Assembly (NCBI GenBank): GCA_002343775.1
Contig: DDSH01000022.1
Span: forward strand, 243,801 to 307,800
DNA: 64,000 nucleotides
Source: Anaerolineales bacterium UBA2395
Lineage (GTDB): Bacteria > Chloroflexota > Anaerolineae > Anaerolineales > Villigracilaceae
Reading direction: 5' to 3'
Shown piece after piece: positions 36,946-45,800 of the stretch. Numbering within the stretch: position 1 is the first letter of the stretch; every line of letters starts with the position of its first letter. The position numbers were made by a program, and so were the translations under genes. The notes beneath the pieces were generated by a model that saw only the letters and a list, made by a program, of their open reading frames with translations, had not been told where the DNA came from and made no database searches.

Positions 36946-36951
36946 ATTATA
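36946..36951 (-). promoter_or_regulatory. -10 element of a leaderless promoter for the nucleotidyltransferase pair
   Basis: TATAAT on the minus strand ends 6 nt before the ATG at 36939. It overlaps the last codons of the upstream methyltransferase gene. Confidence 0.6.
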
Positions 36952-37681
36952 CCTTCTCCACCACCCAGAAATGGGAGATGCCCAGCACTTTCAGCGGGGT
37001 CTTTTCGAGGAACTGCAAAACTGTCCGCAGGATTTTCCCGAAGATGCCCGTGCGGGCAATGATGTTGTCGTATGCGCCGAAGATGACGGTTCTTTCGATA
37101 AATTTGACGGGCAAGCTGTCGAATAATGTTTGCATATCGCGGCGGGAATAGACACGCACATGCGGCGCGAGTTTGTCGCGCCATACTCTTGGAAGGTAGT
37201 TCACGAAAGGTTTGTTGCCGAAATAATATTTTCCCTTCCAAAAGATGCCGTGGGTTTCGACTGGGTATCCGCGGTTGGGGCAGAAGATGACGGCGCGTCC
37301 GCCCGTTTTAAGAACGCGGATCATCTCGGCGATCGCGGAGCGGTCATCCTGTACGTGTTCGATCACTTCGTGGCTGAGGACCAGGTCAAAGGTCCCGGAA
37401 GGAAGCGGCAAAAATTCCCCTGCGGCGTTAACGATCTTTTCCGAGTTGGCTTTTGCATCGCGGGCGCGCTCAAAGTCATATTCCAAGCCGGTGACGTTCG
37501 CGCCGAGGGCGGTCATCTTTTCGACATACATGCCCACACCACAGCCATTTTCCAACACTCGCCCCTGCATGCGAATGCCCGCAAATTTGCCGATCATATT
37601 CAGGCGGCGTTTTTGTCCGTCTCGCCAGACGTAGGATGGTTCTCCGCGCAGGGCGGCTTTGCTCATATCTCGTTCGGTCAT
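36947..37681 (-). CDS. Class I SAM-dependent methyltransferase
   Basis: A 244-residue methyltransferase (Methyltransf_11 type). Motif I is VLENGCGVGMYVEKM; the later motifs are FDLVLSHEVIEHVQDD and VLKTGGRAVIFCPNRGYPVE. The C-terminal third has a hydrophobic stretch (GIFGKILRTVLQFLEK), as in enzymes acting on lipid or quinone substrates. The substrate is not identifiable. The ATG at 37681 is chosen: TATAAT lies 7 nt before it and no ribosome binding site is present. Confidence 0.8.
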   Translation of the reverse strand: MTERDMSKAALRGEPSYVWRDGQKRRLNMIGKFAGIRMQGRVLENGCGVGMYVEKMTALGANVTGLEYDFERARDAKANSEKIVNAAGEFLPLPSGTFDLVLSHEVIEHVQDDRSAIAEMIRVLKTGGRAVIFCPNRGYPVETHGIFWKGKYYFGNKPFVNYLPRVWRDKLAPHVRVYSRRDMQTLFDSLPVKFIERTVIFGAYDNIIARTGIFGKILRTVLQFLEKTPLKVLGISHFWVVEKV

Positions 37682-37688
37682 GGCGACG

Positions 37689-37694
37689 ATTATA
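37689..37694 (-). promoter_or_regulatory. -10 element of a leaderless promoter for the methyltransferase gene
   Basis: TATAAT on the minus strand ends 7 nt before the ATG at 37681, with no ribosome binding site between. Confidence 0.6.
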
Positions 37695-37733
37695 ACCTTT
37701 TCAATTTCAAATATCTTTCCTACAGACTCCACC

Positions 37734-37762
37734 TTGCACACTCAATGCCTTTATGCTAGAAT
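37734..37762 (+). promoter_or_regulatory. Sigma-70-type promoter of the nusA operon
   Basis: TTGCAC (37734-37739), a 17-bp spacer and TAGAAT (37757-37762). The predicted start of transcription is near 37769, giving a leader of about 85 nt to the nusA start. Confidence 0.65.
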
Positions 37763-37798
37763 CTCGTGCGTAAGGACAACCCAATAACGAAGTCACCG

Positions 37799-37821
37799 AG
37801 AAGTGGGTAGCCCCCACTTCT
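37799..37821 (+). promoter_or_regulatory. Leader hairpin before nusA (rimP-leader-like)
   Basis: Arms AGAAGTGGG and CCCACTTCT (9 bp) with a 5-nt loop in the nusA leader. A similar AAGTGGG/CCCACTT hairpin is well known in the leader upstream of rimP-nusA operons of other bacteria. Here rimP is missing and nusA follows directly. Confidence 0.45.
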
Positions 37822-37854
37822 TCGCTTATCTAAGGAGTTTTGGAGCAAGTTGGT

Positions 37855-39726
37855 ATGGCAAAAAACGATTTTGCGCTGGCATTCAATGAAGTTTTGGAAG
37901 AAAAACAGCTCGCCAAAGATGTGGTCATCTCGGCTATCGAGTCGGCGATGGTCTCTGCTTATCGGCGCGCGGTGGGCGCCTCCACGGCACAACATGTGGA
38001 AGCCAAGCTGAATCCCGAAACCGGGATCGTCACCGTATACGCCGAAAAGGAAGTGGTGGAAGACAGCATCGTAGACGAGCGCACCGAGGTCTTGCTGGAC
38101 GAGGCACGCAAGGTTCAGGAGGATGTGCAGCCCGGGGATATGCTCCTCGTGGAAAGCACGCCCTCCGACTTTGGGCGCGTGGCGGCTCAGACCGCTCGTC
38201 AGGTCATCCAGCAGCGCATCCGCGAGGCGGAACGTTCGAACCAGATGGAATATTATCAGCGTCAGGAAGGTGAGATCGTTTCGGGTCTTGTGCAGACCAT
38301 CAACGCCACCGGCGTGACCATCGGGTTGGAAATGAAAGCCGAAGGCGTGATGCCGAACAACCAGCGCATCCCCGGCGAGAAGTTGAAGCTGCACGACCGT
38401 GTCCGCGCGGTGGTGATCGAAGTGAAAGATGGTACACGTGGTCCGCAGATCATCCTTTCGCGCGCGCATCGCAACTTCCTGCGCCGCCTGATGGAAAACG
38501 AAGTGCCTGAGATCTATCACGGCATTGTCGAGATCCGCGCGATTGCCCGCGAACCCGGCGCGCGCGCCAAGGTGGCAGTCTCTGCCACACAGCCGGGCAT
38601 TGACCCAGTCGGCGCGTGTGTGGGTATGAAGGGCGTGCGCATCCAAGCCATCGTCAAGGAATTGCACGACGAGAAGATCGATATCATCCAATGGGATCAA
38701 GACCCCGTTGTTTATATTTCCAAAGCCATCAGCCCGGCGCGCGTGAGCGGCGTGTACCTCGCAGAAGAGGAAGGCGCGCGCACCGCTACGGTGGTGGTGG
38801 GTGAAGACCAGTTGAGTCTTGCCATTGGGCGTGATGGGCAAAACGCGCGCCTCGCTGCAAAACTGACCGGGTGGCGCATCGACATCAAATCATTGACAGA
38901 AGCCTCGGGCGACGCGCTGGGCAAGATGCAGGGCGACCCCGAACTGGCAGCCATGCTGCCCGCCGCCCGCGACCAGATGCCGCAAGTGGAAGAGATCCTG
39001 GCAAAGAAGGCGGAAGGACGCCCTGTCACGCCGGAAGAGTACACTGTGCTCGGTCAGTTCGTGGACCGGGTGGAACGCCGCATGATCCAGGTCAAGGAAG
39101 AAGCCACGCGTGTGGAAGAGGAACGCGTCGCTGCGGCAAGCGCCGATATTCCGGCTGTCGCCTTCACCATGACGCTCGACCAGGCAACAGGCGTCAAGGA
39201 ACATGTCTTCAACATCCTCACGGAAGCCGGGTATGAGACCGTCGGTCAGCTGATGTTCGACATGCGGGTCAACCCGAACAAGGTCTTGGGGCTGGCGGGC
39301 ATCGGTTCGAAAGCCATTCAGAACATCGAAGAATCGCTGGCTGCCCTCACCTTCCCTGAACCGGTGAAGGAAGAGCCGGTCGCTGTGGAAACTGCGGCTC
39401 CAGAAGTCGTGGCAGAACCGGAGTCGGCTGCGGAAATGCCCGTTGCGGAGAAAGCGGCTGAAAAGAAGAAAGAAGCGAAGAAGGTCGTCGAAGAAGTGGA
39501 AGAAGATGGTGAAGTTTCCAAGGACGGCGTCTCGCTCGATGAATTGTTCCAGATGAAACCGGAAATGTTCCAAGCTGCTGGTGAAGAAGATGATGCATCT
39601 GGCGATAAGAAGAAGGATAAGAAGGGCAAGAAGAAAGGCGTTGCCCTTGAGTTCGATGAAAGCCTCGGCGAAGTAGTCACGCGCAAGAAACACAAGCGCG
39701 GCGGCGAAGACGAAGTGGAATGGTAG
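37855..39726 (+). CDS. nusA: Transcription termination/antitermination factor NusA
   Basis: A 623-residue NusA. The N-terminal RNA-polymerase-binding domain (residues 1-125), S1 domain ([20 protein letters not shown]), KH1 ([18 protein letters not shown]) and KH2 ([19 protein letters not shown]) are in order. A helix-hairpin-helix-like repeat follows near residue 455 ([15 protein letters not shown]). The last 110 residues are low-complexity Glu/Lys/Ala ([20 protein letters not shown]), longer than in most NusA proteins. The ATG at 37855 is used; a TTG at 37840 directly after AAGGAG is a possible alternative start. Confidence 0.95.
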   Translation: MAKNDFALAFNEVLEEKQLAKDVVISAIESAMVSAYRRAVGASTAQHVEAKLNPETGIVTVYAEKEVVEDSIVDERTEVLLDEARKVQEDVQPGDMLLVESTPSDFGRVAAQTARQVIQQRIREAERSNQMEYYQRQEGEIVSGLVQTINATGVTIGLEMKAEGVMPNNQRIPGEKLKLHDRVRAVVIEVKDGTRGPQIILSRAHRNFLRRLMENEVPEIYHGIVEIRAIAREPGARAKVAVSATQPGIDPVGACVGMKGVRIQAIVKELHDEKIDIIQWDQDPVVYISKAISPARVSGVYLAEEEGARTATVVVGEDQLSLAIGRDGQNARLAAKLTGWRIDIKSLTEASGDALGKMQGDPELAAMLPAARDQMPQVEEILAKKAEGRPVTPEEYTVLGQFVDRVERRMIQVKEEATRVEEERVAAASADIPAVAFTMTLDQATGVKEHVFNILTEAGYETVGQLMFDMRVNPNKVLGLAGIGSKAIQNIEESLAALTFPEPVKEEPVAVETAAPEVVAEPESAAEMPVAEKAAEKKKEAKKVVEEVEEDGEVSKDGVSLDELFQMKPEMFQAAGEEDDASGDKKKDKKGKKKGVALEFDESLGEVVTRKKHKRGGEDEVEW

Positions 39727-39769
39727 AAACAAATCCCTCCTCCAATTGGAGGAGGGGAGATGATCGGAC

Positions 39770-40072
39770 GTGGTCAAGAAACCTGTAGGACGTGTAAAAC
39801 ATATTCCCCAGCGCACGTGTGTGGGATGCCGTGAAGTTCTGTCGAAAAGACAGCTGATTCGCGTCGTCCGCACGGAAGAGGGGTTGCGCGTGGATCCAAC
39901 CGGCAAGCGGGCTGGGCGGGGAGCCTATTTGCACGACCGTCCGTCTTGCTGGGTACGCGGGTTGAAAGGGGCACTTGCGCACGCGTTGAAAACAGAGATC
40001 AAGCCTGATGATCGTGCCCGGTTGGAAGAGTTCATGAACACTCTGCCTGTTGAAGCAGAGACCGGTAGTTAA
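39770..40072 (+). CDS. rnpM: YlxR/RnpM family RNA-binding protein
   Basis: A 100-residue YlxR (DUF448) protein with the signature PQRTCVGCREVLSKRQLIRV followed by GRGAYLH. It lies in its usual place between nusA and infB. The Bacillus protein binds and modulates RNase P. The start is a GTG at 39770 with GGAGGGGAG upstream. Confidence 0.9.
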   Translation: MVKKPVGRVKHIPQRTCVGCREVLSKRQLIRVVRTEEGLRVDPTGKRAGRGAYLHDRPSCWVRGLKGALAHALKTEIKPDDRARLEEFMNTLPVEAETGS

Positions 40073-40159
40073 GCCATGTGAACGATTAGCCACTCGCTCA
40101 CAGGCTGCCAGATGAAATGATATTGAACGACACGCTTTCATACTAGAAGGAGGTGGCTT

Positions 40160-41932
40160 ATGAGCAACAACGGAAATAAAATCGAATTGCCCGCCAGCAT
40201 CGTGGTACGCGACCTGGCTCAAAAGATCGAAAAAAGCCCAATCGAATTGATCAAAAAATTGATGACCAACGGTGTGATGGCAACCATCAACCAGACGGTG
40301 GATTTCGATACTGCTGCGATCGTGGTGGCTGAATATGGATTCGAAGCTGTCCCTGAGGCTGTGGAGGAGGAAGCCGCCGCCGAGGAAACGGGGGAAGTGC
40401 CGCTTTGGCGTCAGATGATCGCCGGGGAGGAGAAGGCTCAGCTGAAGCCGCGCCCGCCGGTGGTGACCATCCTCGGTCACGTAGACCACGGCAAGACCAG
40501 CCTGCTGGATGCCATCCGCTCGACAGATGTGGCGGCAGGCGAAGCAGGCGGCATTACCCAGCACATCGGCGCATATCAGGTGGAAATGAAGGGACGTTTG
40601 ATCACCTTCCTTGATACGCCTGGTCACGCGGCGTTCACACAGATGCGCGCGCGCGGCGCGCAAGGCGCTGATATCGTTGTGCTCGTTGTCGCAGCGGATG
40701 ACGGCGTCATGCCGCAGACCAAGGAAGCCATTGCCCATGCCAAGGCGGCGCGTGTGCCGATCCTTGTGGCATTGAACAAAGTGGATAAGCCCAACGCCAA
40801 CCCAGACCGTGTCAAACAACAGCTGGCAGAGCAGGAACTTGTCCCCGATGATTGGGGCGGCAGTACGATGGTCGTGCCGGTCTCTGCCAAGCAAAAACAA
40901 GGCATCGACGACCTGCTCGAAGGCATTTTGCTCGTAGCAGACAGCAGCGACATCAAAGCCAACCCGGGCGGCAAGGTCATTGGAACGGTCATCGAAGCGG
41001 AATTGGATAAATCCAAGGGCGTGATGGCAACCCTGCTCGTCCAAAATGGAACGCTCGAAAGCGGAGATGTGATCGTAGCAGGAACGGCTCACGGCAAGCT
41101 GCGCGCCATCACCGATTACAAAGGCAAACCCATCAAAAAAGCAGGTCCCTCCACACCGGTGGCGGTGATGGGGCTCAGCGATGTGCCCGCGGCAGGCGAC
41201 CTCTTTGAAGTCGTCAAATCTGACAAGGAAGCGCGTGCCATCGTATCAGAGCGACTCGAAGCGCTCAAGACACAGGCGCAATCGCGCAAGAAAGTCTCGC
41301 TCGAAGACCTGTTCAGCAAGGTGCAGGCTGGTGAGGCAAAAGAACTCAACCTGATCGTCAAAGCCGATGTGCAGGGTTCGCTCGACCCCATCATCACCGA
41401 GTTGAACAAACTCGGTCAGGGTGAGATCGGGCTGAAAGTGCTGCACGCCGAAACGGGGAACATCGGCAACAACGACGTGATGCTCGCCACTGCCTCCAAA
41501 GCCATCCTGATCGGTTTCAATGTGCAAGCCGATGTGGATGCCCGCCGCATGGCGGAAAAAGAGGGCGTGGACATCCGACTGTACGAGATCATCTACCGCA
41601 TGACCGAGGATATTGAAAAAGCCCTAAAGGGTATGCTCGAACCCGACCTCAAGGAAAAGACTCTCGGACGCGCACAAGTTCTACAGGTGTTCACCGCTTC
41701 CAAGTTCGGGCGTGTGGCGGGATGCAAAGTCACCGAAGGCGAATTGAAGCGCGGCGCGAAAGTCCGCCTCTACCGCGACTCGGACATCATCTACGAAGGT
41801 GACCTGTCCTCGCTGCGGCATGAAAAAGACGATGTGAAAGAGATCCGCCAGGGCTATGAGTGCGGTGTCGGCTTCAAGAACTTTAGCGACATCCAACCCG
41901 GCGACTCACTGGTTTGCTACATCCTGGAATAA
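40160..41932 (+). CDS. infB: Translation initiation factor IF-2
   Basis: A 590-residue IF-2 with a short N-terminus. An IF-2N-type domain (residues about 8-65) is followed by the GTPase: [18 protein letters not shown] (G1), DTPGH (G3), NKVDKPNA (G4). Domains II-IV complete the protein ([20 protein letters not shown] near the end). It brings initiator tRNA to the ribosome. GAAGGAGGTGG lies upstream of the ATG. Long linker repeats of proteobacterial IF-2 are missing. Confidence 0.97.
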   Translation: MSNNGNKIELPASIVVRDLAQKIEKSPIELIKKLMTNGVMATINQTVDFDTAAIVVAEYGFEAVPEAVEEEAAAEETGEVPLWRQMIAGEEKAQLKPRPPVVTILGHVDHGKTSLLDAIRSTDVAAGEAGGITQHIGAYQVEMKGRLITFLDTPGHAAFTQMRARGAQGADIVVLVVAADDGVMPQTKEAIAHAKAARVPILVALNKVDKPNANPDRVKQQLAEQELVPDDWGGSTMVVPVSAKQKQGIDDLLEGILLVADSSDIKANPGGKVIGTVIEAELDKSKGVMATLLVQNGTLESGDVIVAGTAHGKLRAITDYKGKPIKKAGPSTPVAVMGLSDVPAAGDLFEVVKSDKEARAIVSERLEALKTQAQSRKKVSLEDLFSKVQAGEAKELNLIVKADVQGSLDPIITELNKLGQGEIGLKVLHAETGNIGNNDVMLATASKAILIGFNVQADVDARRMAEKEGVDIRLYEIIYRMTEDIEKALKGMLEPDLKEKTLGRAQVLQVFTASKFGRVAGCKVTEGELKRGAKVRLYRDSDIIYEGDLSSLRHEKDDVKEIRQGYECGVGFKNFSDIQPGDSLVCYILE

Positions 41933-41940
41933 AGAAACCA

Positions 41941-42291
41941 ATGCCATCTGGAATTCGTATTAAACGCATCGAGGATCGCATCCGTCAGGACCTCTCGGAG
42001 TTGCTCATCCGCGAGGTCAACGATCCCCGCCTGCATCAAATTTTCGTGACGGATGTCAAAGTGGACCGTGAACTCGCCTTCGCAGATGTTTACGTCTCAG
42101 CTGTGGAAGGCGCTTCGCGCTCCGCCGAAATCTTGACCGGTCTCGAATCAGCGGCGGGCTTCCTCAGGCGAATCCTCGCTGCACGTGTGGAACTGCGCGC
42201 TTTTCCAAAGTTGCGCTTCCACTGGGACCCCACCCCGGAGAATGCCGATCATATCGAAAAGATATTGGCAGGGTTAAGAGACAAGAAGTAA
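41941..42291 (+). CDS. rbfA: Ribosome-binding factor A
   Basis: A 116-residue RbfA with the KH-like fold (IRQDLSELLIREVNDPRL, VTDVKVDRELAFADVYVS, PKLRFHWDPTPENADHIEKI). It assists 16S rRNA maturation in the small subunit. The start at 41941 lies 8 nt after the infB stop. Confidence 0.95.
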   Translation: MPSGIRIKRIEDRIRQDLSELLIREVNDPRLHQIFVTDVKVDRELAFADVYVSAVEGASRSAEILTGLESAAGFLRRILAARVELRAFPKLRFHWDPTPENADHIEKILAGLRDKK

Positions 42292-42299
42292 AATAATTG

Positions 42300-42329
42300 T
42301 CATTGCAAGGTGAGCAGGAAAAGCAATGA
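42300..42329. repeat. Short CATTGC inverted repeat
   Basis: TCATTGC and GCAATGA arms (7 bp) surround 16 nt after rbfA. It may be a shrunken relative of the element at 50020-50084. Confidence 0.3.
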
Positions 42330-42360
42330 TACGAACAACAACCCGGAGGAAATTACCATA

Positions 42361-43317
42361 GTGGATACACAGATCTCAGGGGAAATAAAAGGCAGGCTTG
42401 CCGTTGCGAAAAAAGTCGTCATCGCTTCGCACGTCCGACCCGACGGCGACGCCATCGGCTCCCTGCTCGGACTGGGGCTGGCATTGCAAGACGCAGGCAA
42501 ATCGGTGGAAATGATCCTGGTGGATGGTGTTCCTTCCTCTTTTAAATATCTGGAAGGCAGCACTCTCATCAAAAGGGAACCTTCAGGCGGGCACGATACC
42601 TTCATCACAGTAGATTGTGCAGATTTCAAACGTGTGGGGAAAGCGTTCGAGAGTTTCGGGCAACCCGATATCAACATCGACCATCACATCACCAATGAGA
42701 AATTTGGAAAACTGAATCTGATCGAAGCGGATGAAGTCGCCACGGCGGCGATCCTAACAAACCACCTGCCTCAATGGGGGCTGACCATCACAACGCCCAT
42801 CGCTTCCGCCCTGCTGACCGGCATCATCACCGACACACTCGGTTTCCGCACCTCCAACACCACGCCTGAGTCACTGCGCCAGGCTGCAACGCTGATGGAA
42901 GCCGGGGTGGATATGCCGGAGATCTACATGCAATCGCTGGTCAGAAAGTCCTATCCCGCCGCGAGGTACTGGGGTGCGGGACTCTCCAGCCTTGAGAGCA
43001 AGAACGGCATCGTCTGGGCGACGCTCACACTCGCAGACCGAAAATCCGCTGGCTACGGCGGGAACGATGACGCCGACCTCATCAATATGATCTCCGCCAT
43101 CGACGGGAACAAGATCGGCATGGTCTTCGTTGAACAGGCGGATCAGCATGTAAAGATTTCCTGGCGCGCGCTTGCGCCAGGTTTCGACGTTTCGCAAGTC
43201 GCAAAACATTTCAAAGGCGGGGGGCACGCCGCCGCTGCAGGAGCAGACATCGAGGGAAGTTTAAGTAATGTCCAAAAGGAAGTGCTACAGAAGACCAGAG
43301 AGTTATTGAATCTGTAA
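42361..43317 (+). CDS. nrnA: DHH-family oligoribonuclease/PAP phosphatase (NrnA-like)
   Basis: A 318-residue DHH/DHHA1 phosphoesterase. Motifs: SHVRPDGDAIGS, VDCAD, NIDHHITN and, in the DHHA1 part, GGGHAAAAG. It should degrade short RNA oligomers and dephosphorylate pAp. The position between rbfA and truB is common. The start is a GTG at 42361 preceded by GGAGG at a rather long distance (about 11 nt); the frame is open further to a GTG at 42310. Confidence 0.9.
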   Translation: MDTQISGEIKGRLAVAKKVVIASHVRPDGDAIGSLLGLGLALQDAGKSVEMILVDGVPSSFKYLEGSTLIKREPSGGHDTFITVDCADFKRVGKAFESFGQPDINIDHHITNEKFGKLNLIEADEVATAAILTNHLPQWGLTITTPIASALLTGIITDTLGFRTSNTTPESLRQAATLMEAGVDMPEIYMQSLVRKSYPAARYWGAGLSSLESKNGIVWATLTLADRKSAGYGGNDDADLINMISAIDGNKIGMVFVEQADQHVKISWRALAPGFDVSQVAKHFKGGGHAAAAGADIEGSLSNVQKEVLQKTRELLNL

Positions 43318-43411
43318 AGAAAAATCTGCAATATACTGACTTAAGTACTAATCGAAAATTCAGACATATGTGTCATAATAATAGCTCAGGAGAATTATCA
43401 GGAGGAATCCT

Positions 43412-44338
43412 ATGAATAGTCAAGATGTAAAAAACGCCATATCTGGGGCGCTCGTAGTTGATAAACCCGTGGGTATGACATCACACGATGTCGTCCAAGT
43501 GATACGAAATGGAACAGGACTTCGCCGCGCAGGTCACACCGGCACGCTCGACCCGCGTGCTTCCGGCGTGCTTGTCATCCTTGTCGGTCCCGCCGTACGT
43601 CTTAGCGAATATGTTTCGGCATCCGACAAGCGCTATCAAGCCATTATCCGCCTTGGCGGCACCACCGATACATTCGACGCCGACGGCAAATTCACCCCGT
43701 CCACCGACCCGTCCAACATCACCGAAGCGCAATTCGAAGAGGCGCTCCAGACCTTTGTAGGCGAAATTGAACAAACTCCCCCGCCCTACTCTGCCGTCAA
43801 AGTGCAGGGACGCAAAGCCTACGAAATGGCGCGCAAAGGTGAAGAGGTCGATCTCGAACCACGCAAGATCACCGTGCATCACCTTGAAGTCCTCGAATGG
43901 ACTCCACCCGAAGTGGTCATCGATGTGCATTGCTCATCCGGCACCTATGTCCGCTCGCTGGCAAATGATCTCGGTAAAAAATTAGGCTGCGGCGCGTATC
44001 TCGTCGGCTTGCGCCGCACCAAGAGCGGACGTTTCACCCTGCGCGACTCCGTGCCCCTGCGCAAATTGCAGGAAGCCTTCACCGCCGGGAACTGGTATCA
44101 ATATCTGATCCCTGCCGCCGAAGCGCTCGGCGACTGGCCCGCCGTGGAACTCAACCCCGATGAAGTCGAAGGCGTGCGCCACGGTCATCGCGTCAAGGCA
44201 AAGGACGCAGACACCGTCAACGAAAAAGTGCGCGGTGTCAGCACCCAGGGCGAGTTGGTTGCGCTCATGGTCAAAATGGTCAACGAAGACGGCTCGATCG
44301 AATGGCAGCCAAAGAAAGTCTTCTTTACCTCAGACTAA
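43412..44338 (+). CDS. truB: tRNA pseudouridine(55) synthase TruB
   Basis: A 308-residue TruB that makes pseudouridine 55 in the T loop of tRNAs. The catalytic aspartate lies in GHTGTLDPRASGVL. KRYQAIIRLGGTTDTFDADG and CSSGTYVRSLANDLG are also typical. The N-terminus begins ALVVDKPVGMTSHDVV after a short lead. AGGAGGAATCC precedes the ATG. A terminator-like hairpin follows immediately. Confidence 0.95.
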   Translation: MNSQDVKNAISGALVVDKPVGMTSHDVVQVIRNGTGLRRAGHTGTLDPRASGVLVILVGPAVRLSEYVSASDKRYQAIIRLGGTTDTFDADGKFTPSTDPSNITEAQFEEALQTFVGEIEQTPPPYSAVKVQGRKAYEMARKGEEVDLEPRKITVHHLEVLEWTPPEVVIDVHCSSGTYVRSLANDLGKKLGCGAYLVGLRRTKSGRFTLRDSVPLRKLQEAFTAGNWYQYLIPAAEALGDWPAVELNPDEVEGVRHGHRVKAKDADTVNEKVRGVSTQGELVALMVKMVNEDGSIEWQPKKVFFTSD

Positions 44339-44361
44339 ACAATAGAATAGGATAAAATTAT

Positions 44362-44385
44362 GCCGCCGTCAAAGGCGGCTTTTTT
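44362..44385 (+). terminator. Terminator-like hairpin abutting the ribF start
   Basis: GCCGCC and GGCGGC arms with a 6-nt loop, followed by TTTTTT. The T-tract ends 4 nt before the ribF ATG at 44389, leaving no room for a ribosome binding site. Confidence 0.7.
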
Positions 44386-44388
44386 ATT

Positions 44389-45315
44389 ATGCGACATTAC
44401 CATTCCCTCGAAGAAGCATCCCTCAAAAATTCCTGGCTGACCGTCGGCGTGTTCGACGGTGTACACCGTGGACACCGCCAGATCATCCAAAAACTCGTCC
44501 ACGACGCGCATGCAAATGGCTCACCCGCCGTCGTCCTCACCTTTCACCCTCATCCTGCCAGCGTACTAACCGGCAGGGAGATCCAATGCCTGACCACACC
44601 GGATGAACGAGCCGAAATCCTCGGATCGCTCGGCGTGGATGTGATCATCACCCAGCGCTTCACCCCGGACCTTTCGGCTGTCCCTGCCCATGAATACATG
44701 TCTCGCCTGAAAGCCTCTCTGGGACTCTCCCGCCTGCTCATCGGTTATGATTTTGCGCTCGGCAAGGGACGCGAAGGCAATGCGCCGCGCCTGACAGAGA
44801 TCGGCAAAGGGTTGGGTTACTCCGTCGAGATCATCCCAGCCGTCAGCGATGAAAGCGGCGTGATCTCCTCCACTGCCATCCGCAAATTGATCTCCACTGG
44901 CAACATTGCCGAAGCATCCAACCTGCTTGGGTATCCATACCCCATGGGCGGATTGGTGATGCATGGAGCCGGACGCGGCAGGCAGATCAACTTCCCCACC
45001 GCGAATATTGATTACCCCGCCCAAAAAGCCATCCCCACCAACGGCATTTATGCCTGTTGGGCAGTGCTTGGAGATGAACGCTTCATGGCAGCGACGAACA
45101 TCGGCTTCAATCCCACCTTCACCCCAGAACGGACAACGCCCAGCCTTGAAGCCTACTTGCTCGATTTCGACCGCGATATTTACGACCAGTATCTTAAAGT
45201 GGAGTTCGTCGCCCGCTTGCGAGACGAAGTCCGCTACAATTCAGTGGAAGCGCTCATCAACCAGATCCATGACGATGTGAACCAAACCCGTGCCATTTTG
45301 AGCACACATCGCTGA
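44389..45315 (+). CDS. ribF: Bifunctional riboflavin kinase/FAD synthetase
   Basis: A 308-residue RibF. The N-terminal FMN adenylyltransferase domain (GVFDGVHRGHRQII, TFHPHPASVL, ISSTAIRKLISTGNI) is joined to a C-terminal riboflavin kinase domain (GAGRGRQINFPTANI, TNIGFNPTF). It converts riboflavin to FMN and FAD. It has no ribosome binding site: a terminator-like hairpin lies directly before the ATG. This is its usual place after truB. Confidence 0.95.
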   Translation: MRHYHSLEEASLKNSWLTVGVFDGVHRGHRQIIQKLVHDAHANGSPAVVLTFHPHPASVLTGREIQCLTTPDERAEILGSLGVDVIITQRFTPDLSAVPAHEYMSRLKASLGLSRLLIGYDFALGKGREGNAPRLTEIGKGLGYSVEIIPAVSDESGVISSTAIRKLISTGNIAEASNLLGYPYPMGGLVMHGAGRGRQINFPTANIDYPAQKAIPTNGIYACWAVLGDERFMAATNIGFNPTFTPERTTPSLEAYLLDFDRDIYDQYLKVEFVARLRDEVRYNSVEALINQIHDDVNQTRAILSTHR

Positions 45316-45348
45316 TTTTCGACAACCCACCCCGGGAGGAATCACCCC

Positions 45349-45789
45349 ATGCGAAACCGCGCAGGGATCATCCTGATCCATGATGGCAAACTTGCGTTGA
45401 TCGAACGACACAAACAGGGACGGCATTACTTTGCCTTCCCCGGCGGCGGTGTGGACGAAGGCGAAACAGATGAACAAGCCGCCGTCCGCGAGGCAGAGGA
45501 GGAATTGGGCATCCGTGTGGAGATCGTCCATCGCGCGGCGGAAGTGCTGCGCAACGGAAGGCGCAAACAGGTCTACTTTCTGGTCACATGGGCGGGCGGG
45601 GAATTTGGAACGGGAACCGGCGAAGAATACGGCGAGCCGGATGAAATCAATGGAACCTACGAACCCGTCTGGATGCCGCTGGAAGAAATTCTGGTAAAAA
45701 ATGTCGTCCCGCGCGGGCTGGCGGAAGTAGTACACAGGTCCAATCGAGAAGGGTGGAATAAAGAGATGAAAACCATTCTGGAGAATTAG
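45349..45789 (+). CDS. Nudix hydrolase
   Basis: A 146-residue Nudix protein with a complete Nudix box GGGVDEGETDEQAAVREAEEELGI, quoted here in two parts: GGGVDEGETDEQ and AAVREAEEELGI. It hydrolyses a nucleoside diphosphate linked to another moiety; the substrate is unknown. GGGAGGAATC precedes the ATG. The M14 peptidase gene follows 11 nt later. Confidence 0.9.
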   Translation: MRNRAGIILIHDGKLALIERHKQGRHYFAFPGGGVDEGETDEQAAVREAEEELGIRVEIVHRAAEVLRNGRRKQVYFLVTWAGGEFGTGTGEEYGEPDEINGTYEPVWMPLEEILVKNVVPRGLAEVVHRSNREGWNKEMKTILEN

Positions 45790-45800
45790 AAGGAGCCAGC

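Noticed and set aside
38890..39906. 338-codon minus-strand frame opposite the end of nusA
   Set aside because: Antisense to the NusA C-terminal region; Phe/His/Leu-rich composition is produced by the Glu/Lys-rich codons on the other strand.
39677..41092. 471-codon minus-strand frame opposite rnpM and infB
   Set aside because: Antisense to well supported genes; composition is that of a shadow frame, with no recognisable domain.
44353..44358. TAAAAT as a ribF promoter
   Set aside because: Transcription from it would start inside the terminator hairpin and the -35 region is poor.
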